From NCBI GenBank assembly GCA_947683425.1, contig CANTUQ010000050.1, forward strand, positions 8,672,501-8,736,500: 64,000 bases of DNA, in the 5' to 3' direction. The position numbers were made by a program, and so were the translations under genes. How positions within the stretch are numbered: the first letter of the stretch is position 1; each line of letters opens with the position of its first letter. This document shows positions 36,955-48,041 of the stretch, piece by piece. Source of the DNA: Excoecaria cochinchinensis (Eukaryota > Streptophyta > Magnoliopsida > Malpighiales > Euphorbiaceae). The notes under the pieces were generated by a model. The model was not told the DNA's origin. It did no database searches and saw only the letters and a program-made list of their open reading frames with translations.

Positions 36955-37096
36955 TTTCATGATTCGGAGACTTCCCCTAAGAGTTTGAGTACGGTTTCTT
37001 TGGAGTGTAGAGCAGGGATGGCACATCTCTCTGTTACTATGGCAGCCCCGGAGGCATTTGCAAAGAGAAGAGCTTTTCTCAATCGCTTCTCATCCT
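36955..37096 (-). pseudogene. Fructokinase C-terminal exon fragment
   Basis: On the minus strand, after TTTTTGTTCAG (a good acceptor), the exon reads DEKRLRKALLFANASG, then AIVTERCAIPAL and KETVLKLLGEVSES before TGA. This is the conserved C-terminus of plant fructokinase (pfkB family), which phosphorylates fructose in the cytosol or plastid. Only one other exon fragment is found (38760-38825), and the ATP-binding DTTGAGD exon is missing, so it is not a functional gene. It lies next to a CACTA end and a solo LTR inserted 12 bp past the stop codon. The segment may have been captured by the CACTA element, or be a decayed host gene. Confidence 0.8.
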
Positions 37097-37408
37097 GAAC
37101 AAAAATTATTGAAGATCAGGTTTGATTTGGAATTCTTATAACAACTAAAACTTAGGCGATATGGATGTAACATTGATCTTATCATAATCAAAAGCAAACA
37201 TCTCATATAGATTTCTCCTCATGCAAGGCTTCTAACTCCAAAAAGTTACCAATCATCAAGAACAAGGTAATTTCACATATGATATACTTTTGTATTAAGA
37301 AATTCACATATGACATTTGCAAAAGTTCATAACATAAGAAAATCCATAAATAGTTTGATCCATTACATTGTATAAAAGCATGGCATAAAGATTGACCTTG
37401 GTTCCTAT
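37097..37408 (-). other. Former intron or spacer of the fructokinase remnant
   Basis: No further exon recognised. AT-rich sequence consistent with intron. Confidence 0.35.
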
Positions 37409-37418
37409 ATTATAAATT

Positions 37419-37854
37419 GAGTTGATTTCACCCATGGTCACTCAACTTATCACTTATCGCGCAAAAGTAACCGACTTTTTTTTTCTTACTTAAATGTCAC
37501 TGAACTTTTAACATTATTGCACAAAAGTCATGTTGACCGGAATCCGGCGATGACTCTTGCCGGATTGATAAGTTCAACAAATACTACATTTAAATTAATT
37601 TCACTCACGGTCACTAGACTTATAATTTATCTCGCAAAAGTAATTAACTTGTTTTTTTTCAACTTAAATGTTACTGAACTTTTAACATTTTTGCAAAAAA
37701 ATCATCAATCCGGCAAGAATCGTCGCCGGATTCCGGTCAACATGACTTTTGTGCAATAATGTTAAAAGTTCAGTGACATTTAAGTAAGAAAAAAAAAGTC
37801 GGTTACTTTTGCGCGATAAGTGATAAGTTGAGTGACCATAGGTGAAATCAACCC
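37419..37854. mobile_element. Foldback MITE, MULE type, TSD ATTATAAATT
   Basis: The two ends are inverted repeats from GAGTTGATTTCACC (37419) to GGTGAAATCAACCC (37854). The arms run well inward and include CTTATCACTTATCGCGCAAA and its complement. The 10-bp flanks 37409-37418 and 37855-37864 are both ATTATAAATT. A 9-11 bp duplication points to the Mutator superfamily. It has no coding capacity and lies within the fructokinase remnant. Confidence 0.9.
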
Positions 37855-38759
37855 ATTATAAATTCCAAAGAAAATAAGACACATATTTAAATGCAATACA
37901 TATGGACCTGTCTTTATAGAGATGCTTAAATGAAACTATAGTTGTAAAAGTAATAATCAACTTTGTTTTGTTTTAAAATGTCAGCCAGCATGCAACCAAA
38001 ATCCTAAGTGAATATCACACATCTCAGCAAATTTACATTAAATATATTCCCAAATGCATTTTAATTTATAGTATCTTAAAAGACCTAAAAGAGTTGAGGA
38101 CCTGAGGCTTGAATTGCCCATCACCATAACAACAGTCCATCACCTTAAATATCCAATTCAAAAATTCAAGAGAAAATTTATTATAACTTTTAGAACATCA
38201 GCTAAAATCATACCCAATCTTCTTCAAAAGATGAAAAATAGAAAAAGAAAACCACTGTGTGCAAAAGCTAAATGCATACCATGACATTGTACAATTTAAA
38301 TTCAAAAGAGAGTTTAATAGTTAAAGTTTTCAGTAGCAATCATGTTTTCAACTGAAAAGGCTAAATAGAACTACAGCAAGAACTACTCAAAAGAAAAAAG
38401 AAGAAGCAGGAACCAAAGGTATCAATGTCCACCAAAAGAGAACTTGTAGAAAAACTAAATACGGCAATATAAACAGAAGCAAACAATGCCCAGGTACCAA
38501 TCCCACCGAATTCAAAAAAGTCAAACATAACAGAACACAATCAGGTTATAAAAGATGTAGCAAATATTATTTTTTGAACCATGATTTGAATGTGGAATTA
38601 CTATTAAATTGATCATGGAGCTGCAGATCAAATTTACATGAAAATTTACCAATGCAAATATGAATGTTTCTAGTCAAATAACCAAACGGCAAAGTTTTAA
38701 TATTTACTGCACTCATGTTAGGATCAGGGAGGTAAAAAGGGAAGTTATGAAGCAATATT

Positions 38760-38825
38760 GCAATGCACCTTCCCTATAAAAGCTGACGAACCACCTAATC
38801 TTGATATGCAAACAACCACAAATTT
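38760..38825 (-). pseudogene. Fructokinase N-terminal exon fragment
   Basis: On the minus strand this reads ISRLGGSSAFIGKV, a highly conserved N-terminal motif of plant fructokinases, with GT-containing sequence AAGGTGCAT directly after it. The residues before it (FVVVC) recall NVAVG of intact enzymes but are diverged. With 36955-37096 it shows that at least two parts of one fructokinase gene lie here in the correct order and strand, about 1.7 kb apart, with the intervening exons gone. Confidence 0.65.
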
Positions 38826-39471
38826 AAAAAAAATAAAAATATAATAACAATTATAATACAAAATATATACCCAAAATAATAAATATACAATAAATTTTAA
38901 AAATATAATATTTACTGTACAAACCATTCAAGCATAATACAGGTGCATTCTTTTCAAGAATCTACTACCCAATACGAAGAATTACGATTTGGCATGATTC
39001 ACAGACATCAATTAGGGATAATAACTAATGTAGTAATAATAATAAGCGGAGTTCACACATTCACGATGCAAAATACCATATTCCCTGCTTTTAGTCTACT
39101 TTGAAATTATAAGATTGAGTCACTGCCTCCATGTATGGACTACAAACTAGATATCAATCTACTCTTAGTTTCATTTCTGCCCTTTCTGACACATGTGTGG
39201 CTTCACATGCGTATGCCTTAGTAGAGAGAGAAAAATAGAGGTTCTTTAATCTTGCAAATTAAGAAAATGCTCCATATTCATCAATTCAATTCTGCAGTTG
39301 TCAAAATCACAAAACAAGTAAAAATTACACAATTTGGTGAAAAATTAATATATGAAAGTAAAAAAAAAAAATCAAGTAATAACATGTAATTTTGACAACT
39401 TAACAAATTACTAAATACAATACATAGCTATGTTGTTGGAATTAATTTAAACTTTAGTTGAGGTTTTATAG

Positions 39472-39506
<35 letters not shown>

Positions 39507-41230
39507 AAATGTATAGTTTGTCAACTATCTCAGAGTTATAATGATAACGGCGAGATGTACTTTGTGCCATTAGAAGTTCACACTTCTTTATGGTTCCTTA
39601 GGAGTATGTTTGTCTCTTTTGTGTTTGGTTGTGTGTATGTCTTCCATGCTTTTGTTTTGGTATTTGTGATTAAATTATGACTGTAAATTATTATGATCAT
39701 GGGAAGTGTTTTCCTATGTAAAATATTAAAAATGGTATTCATTTGCCTTTTAAATATATTTTGGATCAATTTTTTTTTTAAATATTAAAAATGGTATACA
39801 TTTATCCTTTATGTATATTTTTGTGGCAAAACTGCTTTTACTATGATTTTATTTTCTCAAATTTGCCATTGAAAATAACTAGATTTCAAGTAAGTAAATA
39901 GAAAAATACATAATAGGATAATTGAAGTCACATGAACTTGCCACATATGCACTTAGATTGACATATTTTTTTAACTCTCAACAAAATGGTTAAAATTTAT
40001 GATGTTAATCTTGTCAAAATAACCAAACTCCATTAAGCAAATAGAAAATGTCTAATGGTAAGAAATTTATCTTTTTTCGAGACTTCAAACATTATATCAA
40101 TCTATAATACATGTGTGATAAGTTTATGTGACTTTAATCAACCAACCATATATATTTTTGTCTGCTTACCTACAATCTTATTAGTTTCAGTGACAAATTT
40201 AATTTAATTATATAATAATAAGGGCAATTTTGGTCTAAAAATATACTGAATGGGCAAATATATATTATTTTTAATATTTCATTGGCAAATTTGGCTTAAA
40301 ATATATTTAACTGAGCAAATATGTATTATTTTTAATATTTTAGTAGAAAATTTTGCTTTTTTTCCCCAAAACAAACATTCAAGACAAAATAAAACTTTAC
40401 TCAAAAATGGCATTATCTATACTATACATAAATGTATAAAATTGGGTAAAAAAAAATTTTGGACTGAAATATTCATATATTTTTACAAGATTAACAAAAA
40501 CAACAGTTTGCTTGCGTATCTTCCTTGATTAAAAGTAGCAAATAAATAGGAGTAGCTATGGTAAAGATCTAGCAAATGGGCGAGAGTACATAGTAATTAA
40601 GAGTTCTATTGAAATTTTCAATTAGTATTCTTAATATTCCTGTTGTTTAGATTTTATAATTAATTTATTTATGTGTAGAATCATTCTTTTGCTATAATTT
40701 TAGTTTAAGTCTTTACATCATATTGGTTAGATCCCATATTCTATATTATTTTTACTTTACCGAGAAAAAAAATCTATCTTAAAAGATAATTTTTTATTTA
40801 TAAATATTTTTATACTTTATGTTAACATATTTTTATCAATTTATTGTTGAATTTAGATTTTCGTTTATGTTATAATACTTTTATTTTTTGTACCCATATT
40901 ACATGCAATATTTATAAATTTGAACGCTTTATTTATGTTTGCAATTCCTCTGAATTTTTTTATTTATTTTTCTTTTAAAAATTTATAACTTAATATAATT
41001 TTTATGTTTTATACTTTCTGTATACTGTCAAAATGACTGCACAAGTTACCCACTTTGATAATCTCAACCATTATATAAGAATTGGAGTATTGATATCAGA
41101 GTTATTCGATAAGAAACACTTATATATTATTATAATCCCAAAAGAAATGGAAAATATTAAGAATGGAAATGAGATAATTATATTTTATAATTTTTTTTGT
41201 CTTATATTTATCATATATGATATAGTTTGG
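38826..41230. other. AT-rich stretch without recognised genes
   Basis: No coding region found. A poly(A) run at about 39471-39504 and short repeats of AATATTAAAAATGGTATWCATTT at 39720-39810 and TATTATTTTTAATATTT at 40260-40345 are the only structures I see. Confidence 0.4.
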
Positions 41231-41613
41231 GTACGCACATAACTTGGACATATTTTCATTTCAAGATAAGATTAAATATCTTAATCTGATAATAATTATC
41301 TAATTTTATCTTAGAAAAAGTTTGAATTATACTAGAAATTGGTCTCTAATTTTATAATACTATAAATAGATAATGAGAAGTTAGATTGGTGATACTTAGT
41401 AACGCGTAACGCATAACGCATAGAGCGTAACACAAAAAGTGAAACACTCTAAACAAAAATTTCTAAGGGGCTTTTAGACTATTAAAAGCTGTCGTTATAG
41501 ATAAAAGTCAGCCCAGTTACACAAAAAGAAATTCTTGTAATCGCTTTCGCAATAGTTCTGTCCAACAAGAGATAGATATCATATTGTATATTTTACCTTT
41601 AATTTTTCTTTTC
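41231..41613 (+). mobile_element. Probable remnant copia LTR with primer-binding-like site
   Basis: CTATAAATAG at 41361 looks like a TATA box. At 41614-41626 is TTGGTATTAGAGT, close to the TGGTATCAGAG primer-binding site (initiator tRNA-Met) used by copia elements; the intact copia here has that site at 49431-49444. The start of the LTR is not defined and no gag follows, so this is tentative. Confidence 0.4.
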
Positions 41614-42050
41614 ATTGGTATTAGAGTTTTTATTTTTTGTTTCTTGGCATAAGTGTTCAAAAATATTAAACTAGAAGTTGTGTTTTGAAATTTTTGACCT
41701 CACTACTGGAGTCATAGATCCTAAAAACCCCCTAATGGTCGAAACCGGAACATCACACGTAGGGTGCGTGCACATGGCTGGTGGCCCACACGTGCAAGGA
41801 CATGTGTCAATAATGATATGTGGAAAAGAGAGAGTAGCCGAGAGACCAAAAAACGAAAGAGTAGCTAAGAGACCAAGAAAGAGAGAGTAGAAAGAAAGAG
41901 AGAGAAGAAAGAAAGAAACTGAAAGCGAAGAGAGCCTTAAGTGCTTGATTTCCTTATCTCGAGTTCACAGGTACTGAAGGTAATATAAAAGCTTGACGTC
42001 GGGACAGTGTAAAAGCTTGGTTTTAGTATGTAAATATCCATGTTTTTAAC

Positions 42051-42773
42051 CAATGTTATTAAAATTGGACCGGATAAAGAACCGACAAGGCTGAGGGTTC
42101 TTGGTTCGACCGGTTCAACCGGGTTCGACCGGATTTTTTTCTATTTTTTAAAATATTATTAATTAGTATAATTTTTATAAATATTACTACTCAAAGAAAA
42201 AAAAATCAATCAAAACATTTAATATATATCTCAAATATACTACTAATAATATTTTTTCACTTTTTATCATTTTTAAAATTATTACTTGATTAGATATTTT
42301 TCAATTGAAATATTTTATTTTATGAGTTTTAATTTAAAAAATAAATAATTCAATAATTGTAGGTGAAATTAAAAAAAGATACAAAATTATATTTAGGTTC
42401 ACCAATTTTAATAATTTATTCAATTTTTATTCTATTGTATTTTATTAAATTATTAAACCATTATATTATTTTCATTAAGTTAAAATGTGATTAAATAGTA
42501 AAAATATCAATTATTTGTTAAATAAAATTTATTAGATTATTTATTTTTTAATTTTATGAAAAAAATATTTATTTTATTAATTATTTTAAATTAGGCCGGT
42601 TCTGGCCGGTTCAACCCGGTTCTGTCCGGTTCAACCCGGTTCTGGCCGGTTCAATCCGGTTCTGGCCGGTTTTTTCCCAAACTGGTTTTTTACAGTTGAA
42701 CCAACCGGATAGGTAACCGGTTCGCGGTTCAACCGGTTGAACCGGCCGGTCCGGTCCGGTTTTAATAACCATG
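42051..42773. mobile_element. hAT-type MITE, TSD TTTTTAAC
   Basis: The left end CAATGTTATTAAAA and right end TTTTAATAACCATG are imperfect inverted repeats. The 8-bp flanks 42043-42050 and 42774-42781 are both TTTTTAAC, the duplication length of hAT elements. Both inner ends are rich in ACCGG and GGTTCAACCGG units. The right side has about five tandem copies of a CCGGTTCTGGCCGGTTCAAC-like unit (42598-42670). The middle is AT-rich and non-coding. Confidence 0.88.
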
Positions 42774-43090
42774 TTTTTAACTTAACTTTGATTTCGTTTA
42801 TTTTGATTTTTGGTTGATAGCATAATAATTATTTGTTTCATCTCTTTGATCTACTTTGTGTTTGCAATTGCTTTTCAAGAATTAAAAAGCCAAAAACAAG
42901 GCAAACCAAAAATACTATTCATTGTCTTCTTCATCCCCTGTTTCTCTCTCTAGAATTCAAGTTTGTGTGATTTTCTTTATTTTTCTTCTAAATCAATTTT
43001 GTTTTTTGTAAATATGAGTTTTTAAATGATTTTTGACATAAATCATTCATTTAGTTTGTTTTTTAGCATTAAAAATGAAACCTGCATTTT

Positions 43091-43150
43091 TTTGTGAGAG
43101 AGTGAAAACACAGCTGTGTTTCCATGGGAAACACAGCTGTGCTTTTTGCA
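43091..43150. repeat. Short perfect hairpin beside the copia insertion
   Basis: CACAGCTGTGTTTCC, a 3-base loop, and its exact complement GGAAACACAGCTGTG form a 33-bp hairpin ending about 10 bp before the copia LTR. Role unknown; it might belong to the LTR into which copia inserted. Confidence 0.7.
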
Positions 43151-43596
43151 TGTTAGAAAATTGTTAAATAAACAATAGCCCATAAATCGATCATGTCAAA
43201 ACATTAAGAATAGAATAAATGCGGAAGCATACCTGAATCCATAGCCATTAAAATATGTTGAAGGTTTTAGGGTTTCTAGTTGACACAGAGATCTGAATTT
43301 TTCTCTGAAGCGATGGGATACTAAAGAGAAAATTAGGGTTAAGGTTACTCTGTGCAACCAGGACCATAACCTATTTATAGAATAACTTATTTACTAATTT
43401 GCCCATCATAAATTAGTTTTAAGTCCTTTAGGTTTCTACACATTAATAATATAACCTCCATATTTTAATAAAGACGACTATTAAGTCCAATTTGACTTTA
43501 ACTTAATCAGATCACTTTTATTTGGACTAAAACTCTAATAGCTTATAATATACAATATTCACATATTTAATTTATATAAGTCCATAAATTCCAACA
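43151..43596 (-). repeat. copia 3' LTR
   Basis: 446 bp, matching 49447-49892 except one base. In element orientation it is preceded by the purine-rich AAGTGGGAGAT (43607-43597), the polypurine tract. Confidence 0.95.
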
Positions 43597-44024
43597 ATCT
43601 CCCACTTGGACTTTATACATATAAATATGCGATAACCTCATTAGTTGTATATTATATAATACTTTATGAGCTCAAAAAATGCTATCATAACTGAAATCGT
43701 CTTTGACAATCCCGTTCATGAATTATATCAACATAGGATCAAAGAGATTTTCGTTACATTTATCGTAACTAAACCCAACAATGGTCACATATATTAATAT
43801 AACCAACAACATGGATCAAATATGGATGTGTAGCATGGAAATATCATGTAATGTGATCTTTAACATGCCTATTTCCAACTGGTCCAACCTTATTGCTTAA
43901 TGAGATCAAACAAAGTAGAGAGTGGAAACTGTATAACTGAATGATAAACTTTATGTACCCATAAAAATATCCATATGACATGTCAACCAAAATAAATTCA
44001 AGCATCTGTAAGTATAAACTCCCT

Positions 44025-47000
44025 CTAAATTGATATATCATCTAATAGTATAACACCCATGTGAGCAGTGTGCTCATGAAAGACCTTGGGTATTAATCCT
44101 TTAGTAAGCGGATCCGCAATCATGGAGTTTGTGCCAATATGCTTTATAGATATTTGACCACTCTGAACTCTTTCTTTAACAATCAGGAACTTAATGTCTA
44201 TATGTTTAGACTTCGAAGAGCTCCTATTGTTGTTGGAATACAACACTGCTGATTTATTGTCACAAAATAACTTTAATGGTCTTTCAATACTATCCACAAT
44301 TCGCAGCCCTGTGACAAAATTTTTCAACCATATCCCTTGATTTGATGCCTCATGACATGCTACAAATTCAGCTTCCATGGTGGAAGAAGCCGTGAGTGAT
44401 TGTTTCACGCTTTTCCAAGAAATGGCTCCTCCAGCCAGCAAGTAAATGTAGCCTGAAGTGGATTTTCGACTGTCTTGGCATCCAGCAAAATCAGAGTCGG
44501 AATACCCAATGATCTCTAACTGATCCGATCTCTTATATGTGAGCATGTAATCTTTTGTTCTCTGTAGATACCGCATAACCCTTTTGGCTGCTTTCCAATG
44601 ATCCATGCCTGGTTCACTTAAATATCTGCCTAATATTCCCACAATGTATGCAATATCCGGACGTGTACAAACTTGAGCATACATTAGACTTCCTATAGCT
44701 GAAGCATAAGGAATGTTTTGCATTTCCTTAGACTCGAGTTCATTCTTAGGGCACTGATTGCGACTAAGCTTATCTCCTTTAGCTACTGGGGTATCTCCTG
44801 GTTTACAATTTTGCATGCCAAACCTTTTGAGAATCTTTTCGATATAGCTCTTTTGTGATAATCCAAGAATGCCCTGAGAGCGATTCCGGTATATCTTAAT
44901 TCCTAATACAAAAGAGGCGTCGCCAAGATCTTTCATTTCAAATTTCTTTGATAGAAATCTCTTGGTTTCGTGCAATATGCCTATATCATTGCTGGCAAGC
45001 AATATGTCATCAACATATAATACCAGAAAAATGTACTTACTCCCACTGAACTTGTGATATATACATTCATCAACTGCATTTATATGAAAACCGAAAGAAA
45101 TGACAATTTGATGAAATTTGTGATACCACTGACGAGAAGCCTGTTTGAGTCCATAGATGGATTTCTTTAATTTACAAACCATTTGCTTTGAATGTTCTGA
45201 AACAAAGTTTTCTGGTTGTTCCATATAAATCGTTTCATCAATGTCGCCATTGAGAAACGCTGTCTTAACATCCATCTGATGCAACTCAAGGTCAAAATGT
45301 GCCACAAGTGCCATTATTATTCTAAAAGAGTCTTTCGATGAAACTGGAGAGAAAGTCTCTTTATAATCAATGCCTTCCTTTTGAGTAAAGCCTTTAGCAA
45401 CAAGGCGAGCCTTATATCTCTCCACATTACCTTTTGAATCCCTCTTGGTTTTAAATATCCATTTACAACCAATAGGTTTCATACCTTCAGGCAATGGGAC
45501 AAGATCCCAAACCTCGTTGTCTTTCATAGACTTTATTTCCTCATTCATGGCATTGATCCACTCTTGAGATTTTGAGCTTTCAATGGCCTGACGGAAGTTG
45601 ATTGGATCATCTTCCATCATTTCATTGTCTACCTCATGCTCTTGGAGAAATACAATATAATCATCTGAAATTGCACTTCTCCTTTCTCTAGTGGATCTTC
45701 TTAATGGCATTTGTTCTTGAGGTTGTTGAGTTTGTTCTTCAGGAATAACCTGTTGAACAGGATCCAGGAGATTTTCGACATTGTCTTGTGGTTCTGGTGT
45801 TGCTTCTTGAACCGTGTCAGGAAGAAAATTTTGATCCTGATCATGGTCAATCACAACTGTAGGAAGAGAAATAAATTCCTCTTCAAAGACAAAGTTTCTA
45901 ACCTTATCTCCCCCTCCAAATTCAACATCCTCAAAGAACTTAGCATTTCCCGTCTCAAAAAATGATCTTTTAGTGGGATCATAAAATTTGTACCCCCGAG
46001 ACCTTTCAGAATATCCAACAAAATAGCTACTGACCGTTCTTGAGTCCAATTTTGTTTCATTTGGCCTATAAGGCCTTGCCTCAGTTGGACAACCCCAAAT
46101 GTGTAAATATTTTAAGCTGGGTTTCTTACCCGTCCATAGTTCATAAGGGGTTTTGGTCGTTGCTTTAGTTGGAACTCTGTTAAGGATGTAAGCTGCAGTC
46201 TTTAATGCCTCTCCCCAGAGTGAATCTGGCAAAGTAGTATGACTGATCATACTCCTTACCATGTCCTTTAATGTCCTATTTCGTCTTTCAGCTACACCAT
46301 TCATGTTAGGACTTCCTGGCATGGTGTACTGTGGGACGATTCCACATTCCTCTAGGAATTTAGCAAATGGCCCTGGACGTTGTTCACCTGATCCGTCATA
46401 TCTACCATAGTATTCTCCACCACGGTCAGATCTAACTGTTTTAATCCTTTTATTTAGTTGATTTTCAACCTCAGCTTTAAAGGATTTGAACACATCCAAG
46501 GCTTGGGACTTCTCATGAATGAGATAAAGGTACCCAAAACGTGAATAATCGTCTATGAACGTAATAAAGTATCGTTGACCATTCCAAGAAGCAGTAGGGA
46601 ATGGTCCACAGATGTCTGTATGTATTAGTTCTAAGACTTCTGTAGATCTGTTAGCACCTAATCTCCTTTTGTTTGTTTGTTTTCCTTTAATACACTCAAT
46701 ACAGATTTCAGAATCTGAAAAATCAAGTGAATCAAGAATTCCATTTGACACAAGCCTTTCAATTCTTTGTTTAGAAATGTGGCCTAATCTCTTGTGCCAA
46801 AGTGATACAGAATTCTCATTAGTTAATTTTCTTTTAGTACCCACATGCATGGTTTCATTATATGAAGCAATCGTATCAAGCAAATATAGGTTATCATTAC
46901 TTGATAAAGAACCAGAACCAATAAGATTTAAACTTTGAAAAAGACTAAACTGACTGTTTCCAAAAGAACAACAATATCCTGATTTGTCCAATACAGAAAC

Positions 47001-48041
47001 AGAAATTAAATTCCGCCTAAATGACGGTACAATAAAAGTCTCCTTCAAATCTAAATAAATTCCAGTCTTTAATAATAACCTAAAAGTGCCTATTGCCTCA
47101 ACTTCAATTTGCTTGCCATTGCCTACATAGATGTATCTTTCATCATCACTCGGCTTTCGGCAGCTCAGGCAACCCTGCATAGATACACTTATGTGAGTAG
47201 TGGCACCTGAATCTATCCACCAAGTGTATCTAGGTACTGAAATTAAATTAACTTCAGAACAAACAAAAGCATGAAATGTACCTTTCTTTGCACGCCAAGC
47301 ATGATATTTGGTACAATCCTTTTTCTTATGAGAAGTTCCTTTACAGAAGAAGCAACCAGATTGTTGAATTTTATCTTTATTTTCCTTACGTTGCTTCTTT
47401 TGTTCAGCAGCTTCTGTATCCTTCTTCCTTTTCTTATTGTAGCCCTTGGAAGATAATGCCAAGTGAGCACTTTCTGCTTTTCCAAGCTTTATCCTATCTT
47501 CCTCATTCACCAGATGAGAAATGAGCTCATTAAGAGTCCACTTCTCCCTTTGAGTATTATAACTCACCTGAACTTGACTGAATTGTGAAGGAAGAGAGAT
47601 AAAAACTAAATGCACCAATAAATCCTCAGAAATTTCTAATTTTAGTGCCTTTAGCCTGGATGCAATCTGCTCCATTGCCAAAATATATTCCCTTATGCTC
47701 CCATTGCCCTTATACCTCATGGAAACAAGTTTGTTTATCAAACTGCTTGCTTCCGCCTTTTCGCTTTTAGCAAAGCGTTTTTCAAGGGTTTCAAGGAACG
47801 ATTTGGCATTTTGATTTTCGGACGCAGTGTCCTTGAATGTATCTGGAATTGCACGCCTCATGATCATTAGACTTAAGCGATTTGAGCGCTCCCACTTCTC
47901 AAAGTTTTTCTTTTGTTCTGAGGAACTTTCAGCTGTAAGAGGAGCAGGAGGCTCAACCCGAAGCGCATAGTCTAGATCCATGCAACCTAGAACGATAGTA
48001 ACGTTCTCTTTCCATTTCTTAAAATTTGTGCCATTCAGCAT
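44025..48041 (-). CDS. copia Gag-Pol polyprotein, intact (1338 aa)
   Basis: A single uninterrupted frame encodes all copia functions in order: Gag (about 1-225), a CCHC zinc knuckle (CFFCKGTSHKKKDC, C230-C243), aspartic protease (WIDSGATTH, Asp277), integrase zinc domain (H416, H421, C447, C450), integrase core with Asp476 (TDICGP), Asp539 (SDRGGEY) and Glu585 (NGVAERRN), reverse transcriptase (CKWIFKTK, YVDDILLAS) and RNase H (GYSDSDFAGC), ending with IADPLTKGL. The ATG at 48041 (MLNGTNFKKW) is the first in frame after an upstream stop. The open frame extends about 20 codons before it without an ATG, so a spliced or non-ATG start is conceivable. All catalytic residues that I can check are present. 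The polyprotein would be expressed from the LTR at 49447-49892. Confidence 0.95.
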   Translation of the reverse strand: MLNGTNFKKWKENVTIVLGCMDLDYALRVEPPAPLTAESSSEQKKNFEKWERSNRLSLMIMRRAIPDTFKDTASENQNAKSFLETLEKRFAKSEKAEASSLINKLVSMRYKGNGSIREYILAMEQIASRLKALKLEISEDLLVHLVFISLPSQFSQVQVSYNTQREKWTLNELISHLVNEEDRIKLGKAESAHLALSSKGYNKKRKKDTEAAEQKKQRKENKDKIQQSGCFFCKGTSHKKKDCTKYHAWRAKKGTFHAFVCSEVNLISVPRYTWWIDSGATTHISVSMQGCLSCRKPSDDERYIYVGNGKQIEVEAIGTFRLLLKTGIYLDLKETFIVPSFRRNLISVSVLDKSGYCCSFGNSQFSLFQSLNLIGSGSLSSNDNLYLLDTIASYNETMHVGTKRKLTNENSVSLWHKRLGHISKQRIERLVSNGILDSLDFSDSEICIECIKGKQTNKRRLGANRSTEVLELIHTDICGPFPTASWNGQRYFITFIDDYSRFGYLYLIHEKSQALDVFKSFKAEVENQLNKRIKTVRSDRGGEYYGRYDGSGEQRPGPFAKFLEECGIVPQYTMPGSPNMNGVAERRNRTLKDMVRSMISHTTLPDSLWGEALKTAAYILNRVPTKATTKTPYELWTGKKPSLKYLHIWGCPTEARPYRPNETKLDSRTVSSYFVGYSERSRGYKFYDPTKRSFFETGNAKFFEDVEFGGGDKVRNFVFEEEFISLPTVVIDHDQDQNFLPDTVQEATPEPQDNVENLLDPVQQVIPEEQTQQPQEQMPLRRSTRERRSAISDDYIVFLQEHEVDNEMMEDDPINFRQAIESSKSQEWINAMNEEIKSMKDNEVWDLVPLPEGMKPIGCKWIFKTKRDSKGNVERYKARLVAKGFTQKEGIDYKETFSPVSSKDSFRIIMALVAHFDLELHQMDVKTAFLNGDIDETIYMEQPENFVSEHSKQMVCKLKKSIYGLKQASRQWYHKFHQIVISFGFHINAVDECIYHKFSGSKYIFLVLYVDDILLASNDIGILHETKRFLSKKFEMKDLGDASFVLGIKIYRNRSQGILGLSQKSYIEKILKRFGMQNCKPGDTPVAKGDKLSRNQCPKNELESKEMQNIPYASAIGSLMYAQVCTRPDIAYIVGILGRYLSEPGMDHWKAAKRVMRYLQRTKDYMLTYKRSDQLEIIGYSDSDFAGCQDSRKSTSGYIYLLAGGAISWKSVKQSLTASSTMEAEFVACHEASNQGIWLKNFVTGLRIVDSIERPLKLFCDNKSAVLYSNNNRSSSKSKHIDIKFLIVKERVQSGQISIKHIGTNSMIADPLTKGLIPKVFHEHTAHMGVILLDDISI

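Noticed and set aside
40250..40528. 92-codon ORF
   Set aside because: AT-rich, low complexity; no similarity to any family I know.
43844..44041. 65-codon ORF beside the copia gag-pol frame
   Set aside because: Lies in the 3' untranslated part of the copia element; no recognisable domain.
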